Shown one piece after another: positions 7,761 to 16,244 of a stretch of 64,000 nt of DNA. The position numbers were made by a program, and so were the translations under genes. A model generated the notes under the pieces. That model did not search any database. It saw only the letters and a list, made by a program, of their open reading frames with translations, and had not been told where the DNA came from. This DNA comes from Paracoccus benzoatiresistens (GTDB taxonomy: Bacteria > Pseudomonadota > Alphaproteobacteria > Rhodobacterales > Rhodobacteraceae). Numbering within the stretch: the stretch's first letter is position 1; every line of letters begins with the position of its first letter. Where the stretch lies: positions 1 through 64,000 of the forward strand of contig NZ_JAPTYD010000003.1 of assembly GCF_026913015.1 (NCBI RefSeq), in the 5' to 3' direction.

Positions 7761-10700
7761 TCAGATGGCCAAGCGAAGATGGTGGCCTATGCTGTCGTTG
7801 GCCGCAGGCGGGCGGCTGGGAAGCGCCTGAGTCAGTACCTCGAGCGAGGGCTCCACCTCGAGCCCGGTCACGGGACGGCTCTGGAAGTTCGTGACCTCGT
7901 TGTCGATCATCAGGGGATACAGGTTCAACGTCGGAACCGAGCCGGCGTCTTCGTTGAAGCGCAGCGCCGCGGCGACCCCATAGGGTGGTGCCTTGAAGCG
8001 GTCGAAGCGGCCGGGCGTGTTCCAGATGAAGTTGCCCAGGTTGAAGACGACGGTCTTGCCCCCGACGATCTCGACCGGCTGGGCGACATGCGCCCCGTGA
8101 CCGATGATGAGGTCGATGCCCTGATCGATCAGCTCGGACGCCGTGTCACGCTGGGTCTTGGTGATGCCTTCATAGTCGGTGCCCCAGTGCGGGAAGGCCA
8201 CGAAAGTCGGATTTGTCAGGCCGCTGCCGTTGGCCTTGATCCATTCGCCGATCCAGCGTGGCGAGATCACTCCGACACCCGCCACCGCCCGCGAGGCGTA
8301 CCAGCGATATTGCTGCTGATAGCGGGTGCGATATTCGAACCCGCCGAACACGACCAGCGTGCGCGGCGACCCTCCGGCCGAGAAGCTGTGCAGATAGGGC
8401 CTCTGCGCGTCGTCGCGGCTTGCGCCGGCGCCGAAGTGCCTGATGCCGGCGTCATCAAGGCGCCGGATCGTCTCGGCCAGTCCGGCGGCGCCGCAATCCA
8501 GGGCATGGTTGTTGGCAAGGCTCAGGGCGTCAAAGCCCGCCTCGCGCAGCGCCGCGACGGTGCGGTCCGCATCGCTCCAGCCGAGATAGTTCTTGCGGCC
8601 GGCAAGCGCCGGGTCCGGGCTTTCGGCCAGCGGCACCTCGAGGTTGCCGATGACGTGATCCGCGCTTTGCAGCAACCCGACAAGGTTGCTGATGGAATGT
8701 CCGTGGCCCTGCGAGGACAGAACTTCCCGCAGTCCGGCCATGCGCGGGGACTTGAGATAGGATTCGCCGAAGCCCACGTCCCCGGCGAACAGGACGGTGT
8801 AGGCGCCCGCGTTCTTGTTGCGGCCATCATCTTCGGCCGAGAGCGGTTCCCGCGCCGCCGGCCAGGTCGAGGCGAGCGAGTCCGTCGGCAGGTTCAGTGC
8901 CGTCGCAAGGCGTTCCAGCGCGGCAGGATCGTCTGCCGTCACCACCGCGCGGTTCGCGACCCTGTTGAGAAGCCTGCGCACCCCCCCGGTCCGCGCGCCA
9001 AGATCCGGCGGCATCAGCGCCGCCGCGATGCGCGGCAAGCCCAGCCCCTGTTCCAGCAGGTCCCGGGGCTTCACAAGGATCACGGCAGCGTCGATGTCAT
9101 TGGCCTGGAACAGATCCGCCACTGTCTTCAGCGGCTGGCTGGATGGGGCCAGCCGTCCGGCCTCGCCGACGATCCCGAGCTTGCGGCCGGCACGTTGGGC
9201 CAGCGTCTCCAGGGTCTGGCGCAGTCCCCTGGTCGCCTCGATCGGCCCGACAAGCGCGACCACGGGCAGGCTCTGGCTCGCGGCTTCGCCAAGCAGGGCA
9301 TCGAACGCGCCCGACACGATGGATTCGCGCCGTTCCTCGGGGGCGGTAAGCACCTGCATGTGCAGGCCGGGACGGCTGTTGATCTCGCAGATCGCGCCTC
9401 CGGTTTCCTGCCAGGGACGGCTCAGGTCGGTGGTGACGAAATCGACCCCGCAGACGTCGATGTGCAGGACGCGCGAGGCGGCTTCGGCAGCGCGGATGAT
9501 GGACGGATGAATCTGGTCCGTCACATCCAGCGACGAGCCGCCGCGGGACACGTTGGATTCCAGCCGCAGGAACACCTGCCGCCCCTCCTCGGGAACCGAA
9601 TCCGGCGTGAGTCCCTGCTTCGTCAGCAGCGCCAGGGCGTCCTCGTCCAGCTGGATCAACTTCATCAAGGCATAGGAGCCCTTCAGAAGCGTGTCGCGTT
9701 CCGGGCGCCTGTTCTCTTCCCTGACCAGTTGCGCGACAGTACGCGTGCCGTCGCCAATGACCTGGGCGGGCCGCCGGACCGTCACCGAAAGCAGCTTGCC
9801 GTTGCCGACCAGCAGCCGCATTTCGTCGCCCATGATCATCGTCTCGATCACGGCCTTTTCAGAACGGCGCACAGCGCGGGCGAATGCCGCGCGCACTTCG
9901 TCCTCGTTCGAGATGGCCAGGGTCACATCCCTGCCCATGTTGCCGTCAAAGGGCTTGATGACAAGCGGATAGCCCAGCTCACCGGCAGCGGCCACGGCCT
10001 CCTCCTCGGTGCGGGCGGTGCGCTGCTTGGCCACCGGCAGCCCGGCCTCGGCCAGCAGGCGGTTGGCCATGCTCTTATCACCGGCAAGCTTGACGCCGAT
10101 CGAACTGGTCGTGGTCGATTCCGTTCCCTTCAGGAACCGGGCCTGCGGGCCCAGCCCCACGCGGATATACTTGGAGCCGGTGACGACATGCCACGGAAGG
10201 CCGCGTTGTCCGGCCATTTTCGCCAGAAGCAGCCCGTCGGCACCCGGGGTCACGGGCAGCGTCGCCTTCAGGTACCCGCGCAGCGCGTTCCGCACGGCGC
10301 TGCGCAGCTGAGGGCCCTGGACACCGTCCACCAGCGCCTGCGCGACCGCGAATCCGGCTTGCGCGGCGGCCAGGCCGATCTGCGCATTCGTCGTCTCGAA
10401 GATGGCAGTGCCCTGCGCCTGGCGGGACGTGGGCGCGTTTTCCTCGCCATCCGCGGCGCCTGTGCCCTCCGCAGCGCTCTCGCCTTCCGCGGCGCGCTCG
10501 CTGTCCGCCGGGCGCTCGGTCTGCGCAGCGGTCTCGCCGTCCGCCGTGCCTTCACCCTCGGCGGCGCGCCCGGCATCGGCGGGGCGATAGGCACTGAACG
10601 ACACCGGCCACGCGACATAGCGTTGCGCGATGACGGCCATCACCTCGGCCACCGCGGCGGCGGGCCAGGCGGTCTCGGATCGACGCAGGCGGCGTCCGCC

Positions 10701-10868
10701 CGGAAAGTCCAGGATCGCGGGACGCATGAAGGCCAATGCGCGACGCAGGCGGCGGATGGCCTGAGGGTCGATCACCTTTTCCGCGGCTTCCGCGGAGGTC
10801 GCGCGGAAAATGGCGCCGCGAGAATAGACATTGCCAGGAAGGATAAAGCTGCTCTGGTCGATTTGCAT
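7761..10868 (-). CDS. Cyanophycin-synthetase-like ATP-grasp ligase fused to CapA domain
   Basis: A 1035-residue fusion. Residues 1-230 resemble the N-terminal domain of cyanophycin synthetase (for example QIGLAAAQAGFAV), interrupted by an Ala/Glu/Gly insert (about 97-147). Residues 258-510 are an ATP-grasp domain (KPFDGNMGRDV at 305-315, metal site EINSRPG at 495-501). Residues 533-660 align by eye with the Mur-ligase domain of cyanophycin synthetase, but the P-loop GTNGKTT is replaced by GPIEATR (541-547), so ATP use there looks lost. Residues 690-1000 are a CapA/PgsA metallophosphatase-like domain with GDVG, GNLE, NNH, HWG and GHGAH intact. ATG 10868 has GGAGAGGA upstream. Likely role: forming an amino-acid polymer or ligating amino acids, with CapA assisting. 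It is the last gene of the exporter operon, 28 bases after the adaptor gene. Confidence 0.8.
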   Translation of the reverse strand: MQIDQSSFILPGNVYSRGAIFRATSAEAAEKVIDPQAIRRLRRALAFMRPAILDFPGGRRLRRSETAWPAAAVAEVMAVIAQRYVAWPVSFSAYRPADAGRAAEGEGTADGETAAQTERPADSERAAEGESAAEGTGAADGEENAPTSRQAQGTAIFETTNAQIGLAAAQAGFAVAQALVDGVQGPQLRSAVRNALRGYLKATLPVTPGADGLLLAKMAGQRGLPWHVVTGSKYIRVGLGPQARFLKGTESTTTSSIGVKLAGDKSMANRLLAEAGLPVAKQRTARTEEEAVAAAGELGYPLVIKPFDGNMGRDVTLAISNEDEVRAAFARAVRRSEKAVIETMIMGDEMRLLVGNGKLLSVTVRRPAQVIGDGTRTVAQLVREENRRPERDTLLKGSYALMKLIQLDEDALALLTKQGLTPDSVPEEGRQVFLRLESNVSRGGSSLDVTDQIHPSIIRAAEAASRVLHIDVCGVDFVTTDLSRPWQETGGAICEINSRPGLHMQVLTAPEERRESIVSGAFDALLGEAASQSLPVVALVGPIEATRGLRQTLETLAQRAGRKLGIVGEAGRLAPSSQPLKTVADLFQANDIDAAVILVKPRDLLEQGLGLPRIAAALMPPDLGARTGGVRRLLNRVANRAVVTADDPAALERLATALNLPTDSLASTWPAAREPLSAEDDGRNKNAGAYTVLFAGDVGFGESYLKSPRMAGLREVLSSQGHGHSISNLVGLLQSADHVIGNLEVPLAESPDPALAGRKNYLGWSDADRTVAALREAGFDALSLANNHALDCGAAGLAETIRRLDDAGIRHFGAGASRDDAQRPYLHSFSAGGSPRTLVVFGGFEYRTRYQQQYRWYASRAVAGVGVISPRWIGEWIKANGSGLTNPTFVAFPHWGTDYEGITKTQRDTASELIDQGIDLIIGHGAHVAQPVEIVGGKTVVFNLGNFIWNTPGRFDRFKAPPYGVAAALRFNEDAGSVPTLNLYPLMIDNEVTNFQSRPVTGLEVEPSLEVLTQALPSRPPAANDSIGHHLRLAI

Positions 10869-10896
10869 GGGGATCCTCTCCGTCATTGGGGTCTTT

Positions 10897-12243
10897 TCAG
10901 CTTTCCCGCAGGCTGTTCCGGAAGAACTGGACAAGGGGCGTCATCAGGTATTCCCACGTGGTCCGGTCGCCCGTGCGGATCATGACTTCGGCGCTCATGC
11001 CCGCCTGGATCGGCACGGTCTCGTCGGCCAGCGAAGCGTTGTCGAGTTCCACCCGCGCGAGGTAATAGGGCGCGCCCGTCACCTGATCGACCAGCCGGTC
11101 CGCCGACACCGTCGTGACCCGGCCTTCGAAGGGCGCTTCGGTGCGGCGGTTCAGGGCCGCCAGCCAGACCTGGGCGGACATGTCCGGGCGCACCTGGTCG
11201 ATGTCCATCGGGTCGATGGTCGCCTGGACGACCAGCTTGTCGCTGACGGGGACGATTTCCATCAGCGTCTGTCCGGGAGAGATGACGCCCCCGATCGTGT
11301 GCACCTGGAGGCCCTTCACCACGCCGGCGACGGGCGAGCGTATCTCGCCGCGCTCCAGCACGTCCTCGGCGGTCCGCAGCTGCTCGGTCAGCTCATAGTT
11401 GCGGGCGCGGGTGGTGCGCAGCTCTTCGACGACCTCGTTCGCCTGGGTGTTGCGAAGGTCGGCCATGCGAAGGGCCTCTTCCTCGATCCTCTGTTCGGCG
11501 GTTGCGATTGCGGCCTGATAGCTGGCGATCTCACCTTCCAGTTCGGCGGTCGAACGCCGGATGTCCAGTTGCCGCGTAATGGGAACAAGGTTCTTGGCCA
11601 GCAGGCTCTCGATCTGGGTAGCTTCCTCGCGCAGCAGGGCAAGGCGCCGTTCGGCCGCGGCGATCTGGTCCCTCAAACCCTGGATCTGGCTGTCTAGCTG
11701 CTTGCGCGTGCGATCGCCGATGGCCAGCCGTTCCGCCAGCAGCGACACGCGGGACTTGAAGATATCCTCTTGCCCCTTCATGGCGCGCGCGATCGCGGCA
11801 TCGCCGAACTTGTCGGTCAACTCCTTGGGAAAGTCGATCTTGTCGGCCCCGGCCTGTTCCGCAAGCAGGCGCGCCTCGGCCGCAAGGCCTTCGTAATACT
11901 GCCCCAGCAACTCGTTCCGGCTGGAACTGGTGGCGGTGTCGTCCAGCCGCAGCAGGACCTGCCCACCCTGGACCGGGTCGCCCTCGCGGACCAGGATCTC
12001 CTTCAGGATGCCGCCTTCCAGATGCTGGATGGCGCGGACGTTGGAATCGACATTGATGACGCCGGGCGCGACCACGGCCCCCGCGACCGGGGCGGTCGAG
12101 GCCCATCCATAAAAGGCCCCGCCGGACACCATGATGACGGCGAACCCGCAAGCGATCAGCACCCGGCCGAAGGGCCTACGATCCTCGATCCGGGGATTGA
12201 GCCAGACCGGAACGGCGGCGGGGGTTTCCTCGCTTACGCTCAC
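10897..12243 (-). CDS. Type I secretion membrane fusion protein (HlyD/PrtE family)
   Basis: A 448-residue periplasmic adaptor. A single membrane helix at about 27-50 follows a short cytoplasmic tail. The lipoyl half-motif (VRAIQHLEGGILKEILVREGD, 68-88) and its partner (RGEIRSPVAGVVKGL) flank a long coiled coil (about 115-305). A beta-barrel domain follows, with ISPGQTLMEIVPVSD. This is the standard layout of HlyD/PrtE adaptors, which join the inner-membrane ABC exporter to a TolC-type channel. The start overlaps the ABC exporter stop by 4 bases. No outer-membrane channel gene is present in the window, so a channel encoded elsewhere is presumably shared. Confidence 0.93.
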   Translation of the reverse strand: MSVSEETPAAVPVWLNPRIEDRRPFGRVLIACGFAVIMVSGGAFYGWASTAPVAGAVVAPGVINVDSNVRAIQHLEGGILKEILVREGDPVQGGQVLLRLDDTATSSSRNELLGQYYEGLAAEARLLAEQAGADKIDFPKELTDKFGDAAIARAMKGQEDIFKSRVSLLAERLAIGDRTRKQLDSQIQGLRDQIAAAERRLALLREEATQIESLLAKNLVPITRQLDIRRSTAELEGEIASYQAAIATAEQRIEEEALRMADLRNTQANEVVEELRTTRARNYELTEQLRTAEDVLERGEIRSPVAGVVKGLQVHTIGGVISPGQTLMEIVPVSDKLVVQATIDPMDIDQVRPDMSAQVWLAALNRRTEAPFEGRVTTVSADRLVDQVTGAPYYLARVELDNASLADETVPIQAGMSAEVMIRTGDRTTWEYLMTPLVQFFRNSLRES

Positions 12244-13982
12244 TTGATCCTCCTCAGTCTGTTGGGACGGACCGCGCCGCGCTGGTCCTCGCCGCCGCCG
12301 CCACCGCCGCCACCGCCGCCCTTGCGGATCTCGTGCTTGCTTTCGCTCAGGAACAGCGTGACATCGGCCATGGCCGCGGATCGTTCGGAATGGAGCGACT
12401 GCGTGATCACCAGCGACGTTCCCGCGGCCTTCCGCTGGGCCAGGGCCGCGTCCAGCATCCGGCGGGACACGCGGTCGAGGTTGGCGGTGGGTTCGTCCAT
12501 CACGATCATGCGCGGACGCCCGTAAAAGGCGCGCGCAATCGCGATGCGCTTGCGCTGACTGCCCGACAGCCCGGGATAGCTGGGGCCGATCACGGTGTCA
12601 TAGCCCTCGGGCAGCTGGATGATGAGATCGTGGATCCCCACCAGCCTTGCGGCCGCCATCACGTCCAGCAGGTCGCCGTTCTGCATCCGGGCGATGTTTT
12701 CCCGCACGGTGCCGTCAAAAATCTCGGTATGCTGGGGAAGATAGCTGATCATCCGCGACCGCAGTTCGGGCGGCAGGCGGCAGATCTCCATGTCGCCGAT
12801 CCGAACCTGTCCGTCGCGCGGCTTCAGCGTTCCGACAAGAAGCCGCGCAAGGGTCGATTTGCCCACGCCGGCGCTGCCGCTGATCAGCAGCATCTGCCCC
12901 GGTCCGAAGCGCAGCGACAGCCGGCGATAAAGGTCGCGCCGTTCGTTCGGATAGCGGAAGGTGACCCCATCCAGGATGATGTCGTCGGCCTCGAGATTGG
13001 GAAGAACCGAAATCGAGGACGTCTGCGTGATCGTCAGCCGCTTGCGGATGCTGCGATAGGACGCAAGCGCCTCGCGCAGGTTTCGCCACCGCGCCAAGGC
13101 CTTTTCGGCCAGGGTGAAGCCGAAGCCGGCTAGGATGCGTGCCGCGAAGATGCCACCCAGCGTCAACGATCCCTGAACGTAGAGCCAGACGCCCACGGCG
13201 ATCATCGCGATCCGCAGCAACTGGCTCAGCGTGCGCAGGATGGCCCGGAAGGTGACATCGCGCCCCTGGGCCGTGTTGCGTTCGCCCGCCCGCGATTCGG
13301 CAACGCCGCGCCAGCGTTCGGCCAGGGTATTGGCCATCGCCAGGCCGCCGACGCTTTCCCTGTTGACCTCGGCGCTGGTCAGGATCGAACCGGCTTCGCG
13401 GCCCGCGTCCCCCACCGCGCGGCGCTGGTCGCGGGTCATCTGATCGGCCGCGACCGAGACCAGGAACAAGGGAACCAGAGCGCCCAGGGCGACCCAGCCC
13501 AGCGTCGGGTGGATCAGAAAGACCCCCAGGAAGAACAAGGGCGCAAAGACGACATCCATCCAGGACGCAAGGGTCTCTGCCACGAAGGTGCGCAGCCTGG
13601 CCACGTCGTCCAGCCCGCGGGAGGTGTCGTCCTCGTTTCGCTCGCTGCGGGCCTCGGCCAGGCCCTGGTGAAGGATGCGCGGCGCCAGTTGCGCCTCGAT
13701 CCAGTTGCCCCAGCGGACGAACATCCGCCGCCGGATGATGTCCAGCAACATCCCGCAGAAGACCGCGATCAGCACCGCGATCGTCAGCATCACAAGTGTC
13801 TCGATGCTGCGGCTGGAGGGCACGCGGTCCAGGACCTGCAGCAGGTAAAGCGGCAAGGCGAACTTCAGGACGTTGAACACCGTCGTGAAGAGGAAGGCGG
13901 CGAACAGCCCCGGGCGGGACACAGCCCAGGCGGCCCTGATGACCGTTCCCGTTCCGGGCTTCCGACGCGCTCTTATGGCCAT
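12240..13982 (-). CDS. Type I secretion ABC exporter, PrtD-like
   Basis: A 580-residue half-transporter with six predicted membrane helices (about 20-300) and an ATPase domain. The nucleotide-binding motifs are SGSAGVGKS (Walker A), LPQHTEIFDG (Q-loop), LSGSQRKRIAIARA (signature) and RMIVMDEPTANLD (Walker B, D-loop). The H-loop reads LVITQS, so the usual His is Gln. The C-terminus carries ten consecutive glycines followed by a basic tail. No C39 peptidase or CLD domain is present, as in the PrtD (protease exporter) branch. ATG 13982 (AGAAGG 7 bases upstream) is preferred over ATG 14024. It is coupled to hlyD downstream and lies 60 bases after the P-loop gene. Confidence 0.9.
   Translation of the reverse strand: MAIRARRKPGTGTVIRAAWAVSRPGLFAAFLFTTVFNVLKFALPLYLLQVLDRVPSSRSIETLVMLTIAVLIAVFCGMLLDIIRRRMFVRWGNWIEAQLAPRILHQGLAEARSERNEDDTSRGLDDVARLRTFVAETLASWMDVVFAPLFFLGVFLIHPTLGWVALGALVPLFLVSVAADQMTRDQRRAVGDAGREAGSILTSAEVNRESVGGLAMANTLAERWRGVAESRAGERNTAQGRDVTFRAILRTLSQLLRIAMIAVGVWLYVQGSLTLGGIFAARILAGFGFTLAEKALARWRNLREALASYRSIRKRLTITQTSSISVLPNLEADDIILDGVTFRYPNERRDLYRRLSLRFGPGQMLLISGSAGVGKSTLARLLVGTLKPRDGQVRIGDMEICRLPPELRSRMISYLPQHTEIFDGTVRENIARMQNGDLLDVMAAARLVGIHDLIIQLPEGYDTVIGPSYPGLSGSQRKRIAIARAFYGRPRMIVMDEPTANLDRVSRRMLDAALAQRKAAGTSLVITQSLHSERSAAMADVTLFLSESKHEIRKGGGGGGGGGGEDQRGAVRPNRLRRIK
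12291..12320 (-). repeat. Trinucleotide repeat coding ten glycines
   Basis: Ten GGC/GGT codons in a row (GCC/ACC read on the plus strand) near the 3' end of the ABC exporter gene. Uninterrupted triplet runs can change length by slippage, which here would vary a flexible linker before the exporter's basic C-terminal tail without shifting the frame. Confidence 0.7.
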
Positions 13983-14042
13983 GATTTGCCTTCTGTTCGT
14001 CCTGGCGTCACGCGCCGTTACCATTTACTTGCCCGCGCCCCG

Positions 14043-15737
14043 TCAGGCGCTTGCCCGGTCCAGCAACGAAATCTCCAGCTCGGCATGGTGCAACTCGTCC
14101 AGCTCGGTGTCGGAGGTCATGGGTTCGACCGGCCAGAAGTTGACGGTTCTCGCTTCCCCCGCCTGGCTTGCCGGCAGCCAGGTGGTGGCCGCAGCCTCGG
14201 ATATGCGGGTTTCGATGCTGGCCAGCAGGCTTGCCAGCCGCGCCTCGCCGATGCGGCGGCGGGTCAGCGCGGCCAGAAGGCTTTCCACCTTCTTCTTGCG
14301 CGATTCGTCATCTGCCGCGATGACGCTCTGGATGCGGGTAAGGGGCACCTTGCGCGAGGCGACAAATCTCGGCTCGTATTTCGCGACCTTCAGGCGCGGC
14401 ACCTTCAGGTCGATCCGCCCAAGTTCCGTGTCCCACCTGAGCCGCTGCATGCCCTTGCGCCAGTCGCGGCGCTTGCCGTTCTTTCCGGTGACGCAAAGCT
14501 GGTCCGCATCGGACTGCATGACGCAATGCGCCGCAAGCGAAAGGATGTCCTGTTCCAGTTCCGTCCAGGAGGTGAACCGGTCGGCGGGACGCGTGAAACC
14601 CGGCATCGCGATAAGGTTGTCCGGGATCGACTCGACGGGGATCTTGGCGGCGGCCAGCGCGCGAAGATAGCGATTGTCCCCGCCGTTCTGCCTCATCTTG
14701 GCGGCGGCGCGGTCCCGGATCACGGGGATCAGCGCGCCATCCTGGATGTCGAACGGAGAGAAGACCGACAGCCCGGTCGCGGCCTCGGCCTCACGGACGC
14801 CCAGCGGCGCCCGGCCCAGCTGCCCGCTGAGCCCCAGGACGTCGTGGCCCGCTTCGCGCAGTTCGTGAACCCCCTGCACGGCGCCCATCGCGTCGTAGGA
14901 GGCGAAGACCGTGCCCACGGCCATCTCCAGGATTTCCGGCCGGCGGATCAGCTGCGACGTTTCCAGCTGGTGCAGGCCGTCCGCAATCTCGATCACGGCG
15001 ACCTGCGCGCCGTTGCGCGCGCAATGGTTCATCAACCGATAGGTCAGGGACACGATGTCGTTGATCGGGGCCAGATAGGTGCTTGCGTAGCCCGCATCGG
15101 TGAAGTCCAGCGACATGTCGGCGCCTGCGTCCCGGACGATCCACATGTCCCCGCCCGCGCCGGTGCCGGTGATCTTCAGCGCCGCCACCTTCATCCCCGC
15201 CCGCTTGAAGCCGCGGACCATCGATGTCGCGGTCAGCGTCTTGCCCGCGTTCATGGATGTGCCAAGCGCCAGCACCGCCGGCAGTTCGGGCCGATGGTCG
15301 GGCGCGTCGATGCGGAAATCCAGCACGTTCAGCCGCCGCCCCTCGGCATCGCCGATCAGGCCAAGCGGCGTGATCTTGGTCGGCGGCTTCATGCGCTGGT
15401 GACGCGTAAGCTCGTTCGCCGCGATCCCGCCGGCCGCGACAAGATCGCAGGGCATCAGGTCAGGGGGCACGATCGCCTCGAACTGGTCGGGCGCATAACG
15501 GTTTCCATAGCATACGATGATTTCATCGCCAGGAAACATCAGGGCGCGCCGGCCGTCGGTCAGTTCGATCTTTCGGTGGTTCCAGATCTCGTCGACGCGC
15601 GCCAGGACCAGATCGCCCGTACGCGGCTGAACCGCCTTCGTAAGAAGTGTCCTCATTGAAAGAGGCGGAACGCGACGAGTACTAAATGCACGTTTGACCT
15701 TCCGCAGACGATCACGCTTCAGGAATTCATAACTCAT
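14043..15737 (-). CDS. P-loop protein (DUF1611-like) with transposase-like C-terminal segment
   Basis: A 564-residue protein of unusual build. About 30-150 is an uncharacterised N-terminal domain (GDLVLARVDEIWNHRKIEL, GDEIIVCYGNRYAPDQFEA). About 150-380 is a P-loop NTPase domain with GTSMNAGKT at 159-167 and VIEIADGLHQ further on, resembling the C-terminal domain of DUF1611 proteins. That family includes DgcN, reported to act in D-glutamate metabolism. Residues 392-470 resemble the N-terminal part of IS256/Mutator transposases (NGKRRDW, DTELGRIDLKVPRLK, YEPRF), but no transposase catalytic DDE region follows. ATG 15737 marks the change to AT-rich non-coding DNA; ATG 15656 is an alternative. 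It is the first gene of the exporter operon. Function unknown. Confidence 0.7.
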   Translation of the reverse strand: MSYEFLKRDRLRKVKRAFSTRRVPPLSMRTLLTKAVQPRTGDLVLARVDEIWNHRKIELTDGRRALMFPGDEIIVCYGNRYAPDQFEAIVPPDLMPCDLVAAGGIAANELTRHQRMKPPTKITPLGLIGDAEGRRLNVLDFRIDAPDHRPELPAVLALGTSMNAGKTLTATSMVRGFKRAGMKVAALKITGTGAGGDMWIVRDAGADMSLDFTDAGYASTYLAPINDIVSLTYRLMNHCARNGAQVAVIEIADGLHQLETSQLIRRPEILEMAVGTVFASYDAMGAVQGVHELREAGHDVLGLSGQLGRAPLGVREAEAATGLSVFSPFDIQDGALIPVIRDRAAAKMRQNGGDNRYLRALAAAKIPVESIPDNLIAMPGFTRPADRFTSWTELEQDILSLAAHCVMQSDADQLCVTGKNGKRRDWRKGMQRLRWDTELGRIDLKVPRLKVAKYEPRFVASRKVPLTRIQSVIAADDESRKKKVESLLAALTRRRIGEARLASLLASIETRISEAAATTWLPASQAGEARTVNFWPVEPMTSDTELDELHHAELEISLLDRASA

Positions 15738-16244
15738 CACCGCCCCCGACGCACACGGAGAAATAGTCGTGTATTCAGAATCGCATATAACCGTTGAAAT
15801 GAAAGTAGCTAAAGGGACTGGATTGTAAATTGCCTTTGATAGGCGAATTACCGCCAAACTCTTCAGAAAAATACCCCAAATGGTTGTTCAAGGAATTTAA
15901 CTTTCTCCTGATAAAGCAAGAAAATTATAGTGTACAAATAAAAGCCGGACAAAAATATTTATTGAGAATAGGTATATAAAAGAAGTCAATTCATGTTATG
16001 GCTGGCCTGGAGTTTGTTGCGCCGCCACCGGCGCGCGAGCTGCCGCAGGGGACGGATGACCGTCCTGCATCCCTCACTTTCCGCAAGGCACATCGGACGG
16101 GCGGCGCCAGGGGGCGAATCGACACGGCCCTGCCGGCCGGTGCGCTTGGCCGACGGGACGCGCAACGCAGCCGCAGTTCTGCTGCCAGGGCGTTCCGCGC
16201 CCGGCAGACATGGTTTCAGGCTTCTGCGGGTCGTGGGCGCGGAC
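15738..16244. other. AT-rich leader and spacer upstream of the exporter operon
   Basis: From 15738 to about 16000 the base composition drops sharply to A+T-rich, unlike anything within 8 kb on either side. This part holds the promoter of the leftward operon (see 15924-15952) and would give a leader of about 180 bases before ATG 15737. In-frame TTG 15857 would extend the protein but has poor ribosome spacing. From 16000 to 16244 the DNA is GC-rich again with no supported gene; it is the 3' flank of the hydrolase gene at 16245. Confidence 0.55.
15924..15952 (-). promoter_or_regulatory. Sigma-70-type promoter for the exporter operon
   Basis: On the minus strand, TTGTCC (15952-15947) and a perfect TATAAT (15929-15924) are separated by 17 bases. 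Four of six -35 bases and all six -10 bases match consensus. The predicted start of transcription is near 15917. The setting is strongly AT-rich, which in GC-rich alphaproteobacteria often marks regulated or recently acquired genes. Confidence 0.6.

Noticed and set aside
10441..10580. CRISPR-like or regulatory tandem repeat
   Set aside because: The repeats are imperfect, in frame and coding for an Ala/Glu/Gly insert; no conserved repeat-spacer pattern.
7779..10985. Plus-strand open frame of 1068 codons opposite the ligase-CapA gene
   Set aside because: It is the antisense shadow of a strongly GC-biased gene: Arg/Gly/His-rich, no domain, no ribosome site, while the minus strand shows clear ATP-grasp and CapA motifs.
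14328..14564. Intact IS256 insertion sequence
   Set aside because: Only a segment like the transposase N-terminal region is present; there is no DDE core, no terminal inverted repeats and the frame continues from the host gene, so I treat it as a possible domain capture.
13509..15659. Plus-strand open frame of 716 codons opposite the exporter and P-loop genes
   Set aside because: It spans two minus-strand genes and the gap between them, which a real gene would not be expected to do by chance of content; composition is shadow-like.
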